This document shows positions 34,291 to 46,176 of a stretch of DNA of 64,000 nucleotides, piece by piece. The notes beneath the pieces were generated by a model. It was not told the DNA's origin. It saw only the letters and a program-made list of their open reading frames with translations, and did no database searches. The position numbers and the translations under genes are program-made. The number at the start of each line of letters is the position of its first letter. The stretch's first letter is position 1. Location: NCBI GenBank assembly GCA_028274465.1, contig CM051456.1:5395545-5459544 (forward strand), given 5' to 3'. The stretch is from Plantago ovata. Taxonomy: Eukaryota; Streptophyta; Magnoliopsida; Lamiales; Plantaginaceae.

Positions 34291-34403
34291 TTTACCCCTA
34301 TTTATAACATACAAATTCCACAAAAAGCTTTCATTCTGCATGAAAACAATATCACTAGAGACTAGCTCAAACATAAAACATCACCAAAACTCCAAAAGCA
34401 ACA

Positions 34404-34889
34404 ATGAAGTCAAGTTTCTCATCATCATCAACATCAAGGCCAAGCCTCTCCCTCATTAGTCCATCTTCAACTAGAGGACATGAGGCAAAGAAACGTCTTC
34501 TCATACAAGCGAAAAAAGGTGGGGAAGGAGAAGGAAAGTCCATAGACGACAACATGATCATTCTTCGTATGAGAATCAAGAAAATGAAGGTGTTGGAGGC
34601 TCGTAATAAGGCCAGCAATAAAGAGGGCGTTGTAGCGCCTCAACAAGCTTCTTCAGACTGGAAGGATTGGGAGAGGAAAATGTTTACTCACTATCATGAG
34701 GATGTTTGTCAAGGTATAGAACTGTTGCAGTCATATTTGATGAATACTAGGCCAAGTCTGGCTTTGGGAACGTTAATGTTACTTGCCATGAGCGTTCCGT
34801 TATCGAGTTCGGTTGTTATGGGGAATTTGTTGAAGGTGGCTAGAGGGTTACTTGCAGGGTGTCATGTGTGTATAGACATTGATTTTTAG
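34404..34889 (+). CDS. Small plastid-targeted membrane protein, unknown function (paralogue 2)
   Basis: A single exon of 161 residues, paralogue of 29428-29898 on the same strand 5 kb downstream. The N-terminus (MKSSFSSSSTSRPSLSLISP) is Ser-rich and free of acidic residues, a textbook-looking transit peptide. Then come MIILRMRIKKMKVLEA, a variable linker with a Trp-rich insert (SSDWKDWERKMFTHYHED) absent from paralogue 1, the hydrophobic SLALGTLMLLAMSVPLS and the end KVARGLLAGCHVCIDIDF. The near identity of the C-terminal tail in both copies implies a functional site there. Function is unknown; plastid membrane location is inferred only from the signals. Confidence 0.78.
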   Translation: MKSSFSSSSTSRPSLSLISPSSTRGHEAKKRLLIQAKKGGEGEGKSIDDNMIILRMRIKKMKVLEARNKASNKEGVVAPQQASSDWKDWERKMFTHYHEDVCQGIELLQSYLMNTRPSLALGTLMLLAMSVPLSSSVVMGNLLKVARGLLAGCHVCIDIDF

Positions 34890-35747
34890 GTAATACATTT
34901 GTTTTGTTATATACTACTAATATAGTACAAGTACAAAATTAGCAATTCGGCTGTGTTTATAACGTTTAGGGCAGGGTTTGGAGAGTATATTAATTGGGGT
35001 CCCTTAATTGTATAGAATGAGCTAGACAAGGATGTACATAATCGCACATTATTCTTGTTCGATGTATTGTCTTCTATTCATGTTACACTATTGAAATTAA
35101 TTGAAAACTTAAATTATGTTGTATTTTATATTCTATAGTTTAAACTTGCGGTGGTGGTTATATATGTGCTCCGCAACAAAAGTATATTAAAAGATCCCAT
35201 GGCATTCCAATTGCATATTATTTTGTACATGTAACAACCTTACGTATGGTCACTATTGTAAAACAAGATGAGATAGTAGAGTTAATTATTACTCATACTC
35301 ATCAAGCATGGGTTTTAATAGTATATATAATGGTGGGGAAAGAGATTGAACAAGAAAGTAAAGAGGACGAATTGGATGACGGAAGCATGCGGAAATGAAA
35401 GCGAAAAGAAACGAACAAGACAAGTGATTATGCTAATCTAGTTTAAATGCTTAACTAGTCACAAGTGATTACGTTGGTAAGTAGTTAATCCAATAATCAA
35501 TATTCCTTGTTGGCTTGTTCTACTGGACATTAGGCTAGGCCCATTTTCTTCATCTAATAAATGGTCTAATCGAATAGCTAGGTACACCGTACACCAAATT
35601 AATGGTAATCATCTCCTCATTAGAAACTCTTCAAAAAGTAGGCCCACATAACCGGCATTTCCGGTCTAACCGGTTCACTTGAAGATTTAAAGGAAAAGGA
35701 AAATGGTCCGCTCATGGTTCATGAACCGCCTCGATACAGAAACCAAA
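34890..35747. other. Intergenic
   Basis: No gene or named element recognised. Confidence 0.4.
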
Positions 35748-35880
35748 TACTTTTTTTTTTTTGGTATTGAAATAGTATCGGTCCTTAGACTTTATCAAAA
35801 CATAAAAAAGGGTACAATTGGGTGAGGTGGGACATCTCGTAAGAAACCATTCTCTATAGAGTATATCCATATCATCAAGT
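35748..35880 (-). mobile_element. Possible non-LTR tail, minus orientation
   Basis: A run of about 13 T (35750-35762) begins a segment that reads on the minus strand as a trailer ending ...GATACTATTTCAATACC then poly-A. It is short and has no domain, so the call is tentative. Confidence 0.3.
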
Positions 35881-36890
35881 CTAGACATGTGGTCAGCACA
35901 TGTGTTTGCATTTCTCCAATTCTAAGTATAATATACGAATAATATTTTGAATCGTCCTCATATTTCTTTTTGAGAATTTAATATACATATTCATTGCGTA
36001 AGTAAAGTTTCGTTAAGTTCAAATGCATTAGAAAGAACATCTCATTCAATCTAGACCAGCTCCGTTTAAATCCATTAAATTCAATCCAAACTAAATTTAC
36101 TTAGTTATTTATTCAGTTCGCTTTCATTCCATCCAATTTAGTTTAGATTTTTGCAGATAAAAAGAGCCTAAACTTTGTGGACATACATTACATTATGAAA
36201 CGGTCACTGTAACAACAATTTACTTTTCTACCCCTCTCTATATATTTGTTAAAAATCGATTTACATTCCTTTTATTCACAAAAGTATATTATGTAAATCG
36301 TACACTACACTGGATTGGTCACAGAAAACCATGATTGATAGAGAGAACTCGAAACGGTTATCACAGAGTATCAATAAACACTTGAGTGTTCTTATGGAAA
36401 AGGAAAGATATGTGTATATTGATAGCGAGTGAATAATATCTATCCGGGACCTATGCATAAAATTTGTAAACATGGAGGGTATGTTTGCAAATTACACCTG
36501 TTGATCCGACATTCTACGAAAGCGACGCACTTTTCATATATCCTGAACCAAACCAACCTTTGGCATCTTAGCCTTCTTCCTTGCGGTTGCATATGCTGCA
36601 ATAATTGAACACCAACCAAACTCAAACTCCCATACTCAATCAATCTTCTTCTGTCCGATAAAATAAAATATAAAGAACCAGAAAAGAAAATAAACCGACT
36701 TCTTGTCTATCATCCCACAAACAATAATCACTACCACTATTCCCTATATACGTCTCCCTGATTATAAAAACACATCAAACTAGTACTTGTTGATGATGAC
36801 TCATTAAAATATCATTATTTAATCGCCCCAATAATTATATTTTTCCCTTTCTTTTCAAATTTTCTTGATTATTAAGATACCGAATCCAGA
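35881..36890. other. Intergenic, upstream of the PIN-LIKES gene
   Basis: No gene recognised; the final few hundred bases should contain the promoter. Confidence 0.4.
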
Positions 36891-36898
36891 ACCTGCCA

Positions 36899-36916
36899 AT
36901 GGCGATTTCAGGTTAA
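36899..36916 (+). promoter_or_regulatory. Minimal upstream ORF (MAISG)
   Basis: ATG GCG ATT TCA GGT TAA lies in the predicted 5' leader exon of the PIN-LIKES gene, about 36 bases before the leader's donor site. If the transcript starts upstream of it, ribosomes would meet this five-codon ORF before the main start, so it could damp translation. It depends on the unseen transcription start. Confidence 0.4.
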
Positions 36917-36949
36917 ATCTGCTTCCTCCCAGCCACCTTTCACGGTAAC

Positions 36950-37136
36950 TGTAAGTATCTCTGTATCTCTATCTGATTATGGGCACTTGTTCTCAATTCT
37001 TTCATGCCAATTTGTTATGTATTGTTGGATTTTAGTGCTGTTTATATCTTCGTTAAAATTCGTTCTTTGGTGCCCTATGTTGCTGTTAGCTTGTTCTTGG
37101 TAGTGATTAATCAGAATAATTGGAACCCTTTTTCAG
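36950..37136 (+). other. 5'UTR intron of the PIN-LIKES gene
   Basis: Donor AACT/GTAAGTATC near 36950 and acceptor CCCTTTTTCAG/GATAG at 37136, with a T-rich body between them. The main ATG follows 58 bases into the next exon. Leader introns are common in plant transporter genes and often raise expression. Confidence 0.65.
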
Positions 37137-37193
37137 GATAGTTTGTGGGTTTTCGTTTCTGGTTTGGTTTGATATCTTCTTTGCAACGTAATA

Positions 37194-38564
37194 ATGGCGT
37201 CTTTATTGGCGGAGAGAGCTAGAAACTCTGTTCAGTCTACTAAAGAAGATCTTATAGACGCTGTGTTGCCATTGTTGAAACTTATATGTCTCACTGTTAT
37301 TGGGTTGATTCTTGCACACCCGAAAACGCAGCTCGTTCCGAAAGCTACGTTTAAGCTTCTTAGCAAGCTCGTTTTCGCCTTGTTCTTGCCTTGTATGATC
37401 TTTATTCATCTCGGGGAGACGATTACGGCTGAGAATTTTGTACGGTGGTGGTTTATCCCGGTTAATGTGCTTGTTAGTACTGGTATTGGTTGTGTGTTGG
37501 GGTTCTTGGTTGCGAAAATATGTAAGCCTCCTCCGGAGTTTGTTAGGTTTACGATTATCATGACTGCGTTTGGGAACACGGGGAACCTGCCGCTTGCGAT
37601 AGTTAAGACGGTGTGCCATAGTTCGGATAATCCGTTCGGTAAGGGTTGTCATTCGACTGGGACGGCTTACGTGTCTTTTGCTCAATGGGTTGCGGTGCTG
37701 CTGGTTTATACTCTTGTTTACCATATGATGGAACCTCCGATGGAATATTATGATGTGGTTGATGACGGTGTTGAGATTCAAGAGCATGTTTCGACGAATG
37801 ATCTCAGTAGGCCACTTCTTGTGGAAGCTGAGTGGCCTGGAATGGAAGATAGAGAAACAGTGAATTGTAAAACACCATTGATTGCTAGAGTGTTTGCGGA
37901 TGGGTCAAGCTTATCGCAAAGTTCTTTCCCTGATCCAGAGTCGTTGGAAGAAGGAGATCGCGGTGCTGGTCCAGGTAGTCCGAAGTCAATTAGATGTTTA
38001 GCTGAACCGCGAGTGGTTAGAAAGATAAGAACTGTTGCTGTGAGAACACCGCTCCTAAACATTCTTCAGCCCCCAACACTTGCAACACTTCTGGCCTTCT
38101 TCGTCGGTATGGTGCCTCCTATCAAGTCCGTTGTCTACGGTGATGATGCACCTCTTTCATTCATTACTGATAGCTTAGAAATTTTGGCTGGAGCTATGGT
38201 ACCATCTGTAATGCTTGTTCTTGGAGGAATGCTTGCTGAGGGTCCTAACGAGTCGAAGCTTGGTATTCGAACAACAGTTGGAATCATGGTAGCAAGGCTT
38301 TTGGTACTTCCGTTGTTTGGGATAGGGGTTGTTGCTTTGGCGGATAAGTTTATGTTTCTTGTCCCAGGAGACCAAATGTATCGGTTTGTTCTTCTGTTGC
38401 AGTATACTACACCAAGCGCCATCTTGTTGGGAGCAATTGCAAGCCTGAGGGGTTATGCGCTTAGTGAAGCTTCGGCTCTCCTGTTTTGGCAACATATATT
38501 CGCAGTGTTCTCTCTTGCGATATATGTCTTCATTTACTTGAGGATGCTGCTGTCTTATGTTTAA
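37194..38564 (+). CDS. PIN-LIKES auxin carrier, PILS2 type
   Basis: An intronless coding region of 456 residues, the usual length for the family. The N-terminal membrane block (VLPLLKLICLTVIGLILAHP, LLSKLVFALFLPCMIF) and the pore-type motif FGNTGNLPLAIV are followed by a long hydrophilic loop (about residues 185-285). That loop contains SRPLLVEAEWPG, CKTPLIARVF and a Pro/Ser/acidic segment. The C-terminal block (PLSFITDSLEILAGAMVPSV, MLVLGGML) ends with LLQYTTPSAILLGAIASLRG and FWQHIFAVFSL. By family knowledge PILS proteins sit in the ER membrane and sequester auxin, lowering nuclear auxin signalling. The loop and N-terminus resemble Arabidopsis PILS2 rather than PILS6. The gene has a 5'UTR intron and a tiny uORF. 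Coding GC is clearly higher than the flanks. Confidence 0.95.
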   Translation: MASLLAERARNSVQSTKEDLIDAVLPLLKLICLTVIGLILAHPKTQLVPKATFKLLSKLVFALFLPCMIFIHLGETITAENFVRWWFIPVNVLVSTGIGCVLGFLVAKICKPPPEFVRFTIIMTAFGNTGNLPLAIVKTVCHSSDNPFGKGCHSTGTAYVSFAQWVAVLLVYTLVYHMMEPPMEYYDVVDDGVEIQEHVSTNDLSRPLLVEAEWPGMEDRETVNCKTPLIARVFADGSSLSQSSFPDPESLEEGDRGAGPGSPKSIRCLAEPRVVRKIRTVAVRTPLLNILQPPTLATLLAFFVGMVPPIKSVVYGDDAPLSFITDSLEILAGAMVPSVMLVLGGMLAEGPNESKLGIRTTVGIMVARLLVLPLFGIGVVALADKFMFLVPGDQMYRFVLLLQYTTPSAILLGAIASLRGYALSEASALLFWQHIFAVFSLAIYVFIYLRMLLSYV

Positions 38565-39446
38565 GATCTGTCTCAATCTGTATGATATATTTATTATATC
38601 AATAACGCATCTTTCGTGTATAGACTAGACTCTAGAGTTATCAATGCAATGACACTTTCTGCTACTCTGGCTTAGTTGGTAACACATTTGCTGATTGTTT
38701 TGCCTCTCAAGTGAGGTCTCATTTATGCCTTAAATGTTGATACGAATGATATTGTTGACATCGATGTGTTTTTACTTTTCTGTGCATTGATAGTTTATAT
38801 TTACCATTTTCATTTGAGAAACACTTCAGTTTTTTGGAGTAAGTTCAGTTTAATTCAATTCAATCCAAACGTTTCAGAAGTTTCAGGATGGAGTTGCCAT
38901 TTTGTGTTCTTTGTAACTGTAATTCCATGGTCAAAAGTGAAAACGGGATAAACCTGAGAATAAGAATCCTATGCAGATCAAATCTTTTGTTCTGTTCAGA
39001 TTTCATAAAACTGATTCACCTGTTGCCATTACGGAATAACTACATACAGTATACACTTCTTTTCAAAATAAACTTACAACTTGGCAAGCTTGCAAACCAA
39101 CATGGCAACTGGCATGTTACCACGATATTTCAGTCAGTCGTTTACAAAAGCGACGAAAGACCAAACATGTAAAAATAGCCGACCAAAACAGTTCGTCAAA
39201 TTCTGCAACACCACAGAGAGAAGCTAACCAATGCATGTGTTAGGTCCATACATAGTCGAATTAGTTAAAACCGGACCCAAAAGACTGAATATTATAGTTA
39301 TATATTACCAAATCCTACATACTTGTAACCGTCATCCAAACTACCCTATCAACACGATTCAATATCCCCACATATTGTAAATCCACCTTGAGCATTATAA
39401 TCCCTTCCAAGTGCTTGGATGAAAAGAAACATGGCGCGCCATCACC
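38565..39446. other. Convergent 3' regions
   Basis: The PIN-LIKES gene (plus) and the methyltransferase gene (minus) end towards each other here. No further gene is seen. Confidence 0.5.
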
Positions 39447-42400
39447 TTAGTTCCTCAGAAATGCCACGGTTGCAACACGAGTTCCAACTGATCCCCCAAA
39501 CGTAAAGGTAGGGTATGAGCGAATGTGGTCAACGTACTGGAAGGGTGGAGCTCTGCCCTCTGTGGTTTCTGCTTCTTGGGAAGCTATTCTCCTTTGATTG
39601 AATGCTTCAACCTCTTGTATCAGTTCATCTTTTGTGCTATTGCAAGATGTGATAACCTGAAACAGGACGAGGTGTTAGAGAGGAACATAATGTTTCATCC
39701 AACTTGATCAATCATGAGACAACATATGTAGAGTATTGCTTATAAATGATATTATGAAATAATGCATCATTATTTAATGGGGAAACAGGCACCCGTAACG
39801 AAAATAGAGATCAAGATTTCAGGTGGGCTGACTGAGATACAGTTACAAGTGGATGGTAGAGATGCTCACCAATAACCCACCAGGAACAACAAGCTCGGCG
39901 ATAGAGTCCCAATACATGATCCTGGAACATAAAAGTATCTGAATTATTAAATCTCTATGCTCTAGCCTCAATTCCATTTTTTAATATCAGAGCTAGTAAA
40001 AACTTAATTTAGTGGTAGAGAATCATGAGATAAGAGCACTATGGAAAAGAAAAAAAAGCAAAAGAAAATTGGTCAAATGATTTGATAATATAAAGCATGA
40101 GGTAGAAATATTACCTTTTAATAGGACCATCAGGATGTAACCCAATTGCATCAAGTGTCCCCTTATCAGTGACAAGCTGAAACTTCTGGTCTAATTTTGT
40201 TTCAAGAACATCATCAACCTGGGAAAACCAGTTTAGATGAATAAAGATCAAATTGTGTAAGAGAATGTTACGGAAACAGATTCCCAGGTTCAAAAGGGAA
40301 AGGACAAGCCTCCTGTGGTGTATGTTTACACCAGAAGACACAAGTCATTCCTTAATTAGGAATAAATTAGAGTCTTAGTGGAATTAGGATTGGTATCCTT
40401 AGTTCCTTAGTACATTAGAATTAAAGTCCTAGTTGGTTTCATATTAGTTTACTCCTATATAAGGAGCATAGGTCAATAGTTTATAATCATCTTTTCGATA
40501 CGTGTCTAGTTAAGTTCGTCCGCTGAGGATTGGTCGCTCTCTTAAGAGTGGAGTTTACTTCTTTATTGTTACTTGTTTATTCTTTCTGCGTTTATTAATA
40601 AAAAGCAACTTGTTGCACCAAAAAGATCTCAGTTCAGATTTATAGTTTCTCTTGATTAATTTTCGGTTCTATCAAAGAACATTCAAACTCGTTACAACTA
40701 ACAGTGCAAACAGAAAGCTAAAGTATGTTAAGAACAGTCTCTGCCGAAATGAAGGAACTCAAGTACCATAGGGAAAAGACGGCCAATGTAGAACACCAGA
40801 GACTAAAGAAGGTTTGACTAATGTTAGCACCCAGTTAACACTTGTGCTGTTATAAAACCAGAGCAAGTCATTTTCATCATGAAATCAGAAAACATACCAG
40901 GAACTTAATGTTAGAGAATCCATCACGGTCAGCAAGGTTACGAGCTAGATTAATTGCTCCTTCACTGTAATCAGTTCCAGTGAGATCAGCGAACCTAAAC
41001 CAAAAAAGTTTCATGTTAGTCATTTTGCATATTTCACGTTTAAAGGTCAATATTCACATAGCCCAAACCTTTATTTGCCACATGCAAGATAAATGGAATT
41101 CGAGCATATATACATCTCATTAACCAGGTACGAGCATATATACATCTCATTAACCAAAAAATGTAAGAGTATGTATGAATTCAACCCTGATTTGTGCTAG
41201 ACCATTCGTCTATGAGTTATAAAAGAAATCGCCTTGATAAAACAATAATCAAAGAGTAAAAAACTTTTCACATTAATGAACTTTATAAAAGAGATTTGAG
41301 TTTGCACAATGCAGTCAAATAACACAACAATGGAAAGAGTAAATTGCAACATAAACGCAATATCTAAATTTTGTAATGATATTTTAGCATGGTAGAATAA
41401 TAGGTGACGCAGTGAAAAGAATAGAATATCTACAGTTCCTCTTACCCCTGCTTCGACAACTCCTGGAGAAGCAAGCCATTACCAGTTCCAACATCAAGGA
41501 CACTCCATCCAGATAAATCCTTTTCAGGATTCACTGAAGGCACACAGTTGGTGTTATCTGCATGGCTTGGAAACTGACGCTGGGAAACTTCTAAGCAGAC
41601 ATTTTTGGTCCAGGTGGCAACATTTTCCATGACATCTGCCCCAAACCTACAAAAAAAAAAAGGAAAGAAAAGAAAGTCGTAACCTGATTTTACTAGATAG
41701 TGGAAACATATGTATCATCTTACGTTTGTTTCTTGTGCTTGTAACAGGGTCCTGAACATGCATATCTATACAAATGACATTCTAGGTAACTTACTATGTA
41801 TAGTTATAGAGACTGGAGAAATAAGGTTGACAAGATTGGTCCCGCTTGCTAAGGAAATTGGAACTCATGTTAATGACCACCACAATACTTTGAATGCAGT
41901 ATGCATTAGCTAAAAGAGCATGTGTTAAGTTTTCAAGAGATGCATGCTTAGCTATGTAGTATTTTTTGGAAACCCTAATGCTAGCCTCCCTCACCCACCA
42001 GATCTATTCATACATGAACACCCTATCCGCCACCATACACTGATGCTGCGAATGCAAATAAATTATTAAAATATTTTGAATCCGATAACAAGTGGACCTA
42101 GAAATCCAACTCCTATGGTAAAACATTTTCCTGAAAGTTTGAAGTAAAAGTGAATGCAACCTAGCAAGCCATCGATAATGAAATGGAGAATGTTTTTTAC
42201 TTATGGCGGTGGTATAATGTACCTTTAGTTATGAATCTTTAAGTATCCACACACGTGCATGTACACATATACTGGGGCTTTTTTAAACAAAAATTTGGAA
42301 ACAACAATTTTTTTTAATACTGAAACAAGATACAAAGTACATCCAGAGCATAAGAAATATACACCGAAAAACAAGATTTACATGGTCCATAACCAGCTGC

Positions 42401-43915
42401 ATCAATAATACAGTGGCATGGACAAACAGTTTAACATGAAAAAACAATAGAATCAATAACTGCCATAGACATAATAGGAAAAGTGTGTTATGTTTCAAAA
42501 GCAGAATTAACATGATTTATAAATAGGGACCTAACGACAAGAAGCTACAATGTGTGTGACCTATGTCATGTACGTAGTGTGCTGAATTCCATGTGCACAT
42601 AGTAAATGTTCAGTGAGCTCACAGCTAGATCAAAATTTCCTTATCAACTATTTTGCATTTAGCTTAATGATTGTAATTTGATTTATGACTATTAACTCAG
42701 ACTAACAAGACAAGTTGTGCAGTTGGGTTTGCATAAAGTGACCTGCAGGTAGTACAATAAAAATGATACTTCCCAGAAAATTTGAGTTTCCGGCAATCTT
42801 AAGCAAACAGACTTGATTACGAAAACTCTAACAGCCATGTAGGACTTAGAATTTTCACTTCCCTTAACCACACACAGACATCATAGAAATTAACCAAAGA
42901 AAAGAACCCTAGCGAAGACAGAACAATCAATCATTCAAGAACCATGTATGGGCTTACCAAACTTCACCAACATGGCCATGTTCCCTGAAGTTTGTCAGTT
43001 CATCTGCATATGCAGCATCCCAATAGCTCTGGAAACCCAGTTCTGAAGAAACAGCATCTGGCTCATCCTTGTCAGAACTGCCCAATACAGACTTGGAACC
43101 TTGAGATATCAAATAAAAGATAATACAAGAGAGCATACATGAAATCCAACTCACTAAGCAATAGTTCTTTCTACGTATTTCATAAGGAATCCCAAACTCA
43201 CACGATGAACATGCATCTTAGTGTGTGTGTGCATTCTGCACTTGAGCATCAATGCAATGCAAACTCGTTGTTTAAACGTGTACATACCATGTAATTGAAC
43301 TTGTGGCTGGTCATGTTTCTTCTTAAATAGTTAGCTTCCATTAGCCGTGCAGCCTTAGCTTTACTTCATTTATTTATTTATTTATATATGTACTGGTTAA
43401 ACACAACAAATTCACAACTGAAATATAACTTTTCACTTGCGTCTTGGACGGTACAAAATTATCAATAAAGTTCCAAAACGTTATATAAACATAATACTCT
43501 TAGTTGTCATCAGAACCGAATCCAATCGATTAACCACCGAAATTCCATCAAAGTAAGCATAAATAAAAAACATTAGCAAAATAGTTCAACGATTCAACCT
43601 CGATAGGTAACACTATTCAAAATCCATTTTCCATACATCTACAGTTTATCAGCTAAATCAAACAGGCGTTATATCAGTAGAATGTGTATAGAAAAAGGAC
43701 CTGTAATCAGAGGAGGGACGATTGGTAGGAGCCGATAGTGCTTCGGCGGCGTCAGCATGGCGCTGGTCATCATCTAAAGTACTACCATAGTCGCTCTTAA
43801 TCGACCATGAATCGGCGGCAATAGAGCGATCGTCATCAGAGATCTCGGAGCCAGCAACCTGACGTGGAGTTTGTGAGACATCGGAATCTTCGAGCGGAAA
43901 CCTAATCCCAGCCAT
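39447..43915 (-). CDS. eEF1A lysine methyltransferase-like protein (EFM4/METTL10, plant AR401 type)
   Basis: Seven exons: 43701-43915, 42958-43077, 41446-41646, 40898-40994, 40115-40218, 39870-39921, 39447-39656. All phases agree and give 332 residues. The start MAGIRFPLED was preferred over an ATG 15 bases upstream because it matches the known plant family start. Exon 2 begins after GGGCAG, not at the nearer-looking CTCAAG, since only this keeps phase (SDYS-SDKDEPDA). Fold motifs: LGFQSYWDAAYADELTNF, then SAM motif I VLDVGTGNGLLL, then LTGTDYSEGAI, DKGTLDAIGLHPDG, VPGGLLVITSCN and a C-terminal strand GTRVATVAFLRN. The yeast and human relatives methylate a lysine of translation factor eEF1A using S-adenosylmethionine in the cytosol. 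The plant gene (AR401) is assumed to do the same. The acidic N-terminal 80 residues are plant-specific. Confidence 0.93.
40325..40672. mobile_element. Possible solo LTR in the methyltransferase gene's fourth intron
   Basis: About 350 bp that begins TGTTTACACCAG and ends GTTCTATCA. It includes CTCCTATATAAGGAG (TATA-like, near 40453), CGCTCTCTTAAGAGTGG and AATAAAAAGC near the 3' side, the layout of a plant LTR. No clean 5-bp target duplication was found, so its ends are provisional. Confidence 0.4.
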
Positions 43916-45054
43916 TTTCGAGATTAACAATCAAAACCCTAACAGAGGTGGTGGTTTTGGGGAAATTTGGAGGGGATTGAGATTTGATAGACAAAACAAA
44001 ACGGAGAAAAAATGGAAATGGTGTGACTAGGACTGGGCGACGCAATCAGCTGTACTTTACCATCCAAGCGTGTCACCACGTAGGATCTTCATCCGGGGGT
44101 ATATTTGGAAATCCAACCAACATATAGTATACGTTAAACTCGAGCTCGCTCTAATTTGGTTCGTTTATTAAACAAGATCGATCTCAAATAATAGGTTACT
44201 GATATAGCCCGAGCTAAAATTATTAATGGCAGAATATCTTTTATAAACACTAATTATTCCTAAAATTGCACAAATTGCTCTGGCATTAATATTTGATAAA
44301 TTTTATGGTGGATATATATCTATGTTTGATCCAGTATGGGTGCATTAAATTTAGAAATGAAAAAATGTTATGGGAAGAAAGAAAAAAAGGATTATTGGAG
44401 AGATAAATATGGATTTGATGAAAACTTTTCTAAACATAGATTTCATCAATACCATGTTTAGTGGGAGGCTGTCAGCTCTCAATGGTAAGCTGTTCTTAAT
44501 CCTTCATATCGTGGACAATTTGCCCCAGGTAATGTTTGATTCGTTTGAGAAAAATTAAACATTCAAGTCAGTTTTAATTTTTTTATTAGATAAGTCAAAC
44601 ATTAAACATTAACTATAATAGTTGGATAAATTTTCTAATTTCTATTTTCCTCTCAAGTCTCAAGAAAACAATTTAAACCAAAACATACTGTACAATCGAC
44701 TTTAGCATCTATCTACGAATAACTTTCACTAAAACTAAAAGTGCATCAACTTATCGGAAATATACAATCCATTGAACGGTAATATATCCAATCATATAGT
44801 ATGAAAGTAAAAAAGTAAAAGCAACAACGTCTATACATCTATTTTTTTCCTTCACTTTTCTTCTTTAATCCTGGATATCTCCAATTAATATATTTTGAAA
44901 CATCTAAAACTATATTTAGCAAAACGAATATTATGCTTTAATTTGAACATAATATGATCGAACTTGCATGATTTTAAATCCTAAACTTGATTCGCCTTGA
45001 AGATTATAATATTTTCCCATAGACAAAAAGAACTTGAAAAAATTTAAATCATCA
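43916..45054. other. Intergenic
   Basis: The first 150 bases probably hold the methyltransferase promoter. 44135-44210 has GAGCTCGCTC-type motifs of an old hAT element. No gene is seen. Confidence 0.4.
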
Positions 45055-45591
45055 TCAACAGGACCATCTTGGTCTAATGATAGGTTCTTCAACAATGGTG
45101 TCAAGCTCAGGTTTCTTAGACCTGGTGATCGACAACCTATGCTTAAACTCCGGCGTCGAAAACTCCTCAATATCCTCCAAGTTCAGCTTCGGCGCCACTT
45201 CCTCACTCCTCCTCACCACCTGCACTTCCGCCACGCTCTCCGGCGATATCCTCACGCACCCAAGTGACAGCCGCTTTTCCTTCCTCGCCACAATGAACAG
45301 CGGCGCTATGTCCGCCGCGGCCACCACCTCGTTCCGCCGCCTCATCGGAAAGAACACGTAAATGCTCCCGATCTCGAGCCGCTCGTCCGCGTTTAGAGGG
45401 GAGAAGCGTCGACCGAGTTGTAGAGACTTCGCGTTCGCTAAGAAATGGTTCGGAGCCTCCAGCATTAGCTCGCCGGCTTCGGTCGGGGCGTCAACGTGGC
45501 GGACTTCGCCAGAGGGGAAAATGACCTTTGTGCCCTTGGTGAAGCTTTTCGTTGTGGGAGTCGATAAGGTGCATGTGATGTAGTTTCCCAT
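45055..45591 (-). CDS. PADRE (DUF4228) domain protein
   Basis: A single exon of 178 residues. I chose MGNYITCTL because the longer ORF upstream has no domain and lies beyond the TATA box. Gly2 in MGNY suits N-myristoylation, which would put the protein at a membrane. The N-terminal half carries the family core: KVIFPSGEVRHVDAPTEAGE, then LMLEAPNHFL, then ERLEIGSIYVFFPM. The C-terminal half is a disordered, charged tail ending IIRPRWSC. By family knowledge these small plant proteins are induced by pathogens and abiotic stress; the molecular role is unknown. The gene is strikingly GC-rich compared with the surrounding DNA. Confidence 0.9.
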   Translation of the reverse strand: MGNYITCTLSTPTTKSFTKGTKVIFPSGEVRHVDAPTEAGELMLEAPNHFLANAKSLQLGRRFSPLNADERLEIGSIYVFFPMRRRNEVVAAADIAPLFIVARKEKRLSLGCVRISPESVAEVQVVRRSEEVAPKLNLEDIEEFSTPEFKHRLSITRSKKPELDTIVEEPIIRPRWSC

Positions 45592-45706
45592 TTCGTCTTG
45601 GCCTTGTGAGATGAGGGTACTCTTGTCTTTTTGTAGTTGTGTGTTTAGTTTGTTGTGTTGAGTGTGTTTGAGAATGGTGTGAAAATGTAGTTTTGAGGAG
45701 GTTGAG

Positions 45707-45714
45707 TATATATA
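45707..45714 (-). promoter_or_regulatory. TATA box of the PADRE gene
   Basis: TATATATA in CCCCTATATATACTC on the minus strand, about 115 bases above the chosen start. It supports the short gene model over the longer ORF. Confidence 0.65.
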
Positions 45715-46176
45715 GGGGGTGAAGTATGAAGCTTGAAAGGGACAATAAAATATTGGGAGTGAAATAGAAATATTAACGGAAAAAATGAGAAAGGGAATGG
45801 AACGTGGCAATGGAGAATCATTAGGAAATTAAAGAAAAGTGGATAGAAGTAAGATACAATACACATATAAGACATTTTTGTTCAAGTTGTATAAGTGGAA
45901 ATATGGTGGGTTTTCGTTGGCCACAAATTATAGTTTGGTGAATATACACTTTTAATAATATAGTGTGTGTATGAATTTATTTCTAGATCTCTTTGTTGTT
46001 TTTTCACTACCCTTTCTTTTCATTCCATTTTTGGTAAAGATCAAGGCTAAAATGGATTAAGATTTCAAATTACTCCATTAGTGAAAATAAATATGTAGGA
46101 TATGACTAAACTTTCAATTGTTGAGTAAATTTTAACAATGGGATAACATAACCCAATACAGTATGTATGTGATTCG
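45715..46176. other. Intergenic
   Basis: Promoter side of the PADRE gene; nothing else recognised. Confidence 0.4.

Noticed and set aside
37203-37787. 194-codon open frame on the minus strand, and similar ones at 38135-38576
   Set aside because: They are antisense to the PIN-LIKES coding region, rich in Asn/Arg/His as expected for a shadow frame, and have no domain.
43658-43930. Earlier start MLISK for the methyltransferase
   Set aside because: MAGIRFPLED five codons in matches the known plant family start; the extra codons are in the likely 5'UTR.
45055-45810. 251-codon frame for the PADRE protein starting at 45810
   Set aside because: The extension crosses the TATA box and encodes no conserved sequence; MGNY at 45591 is the family start.
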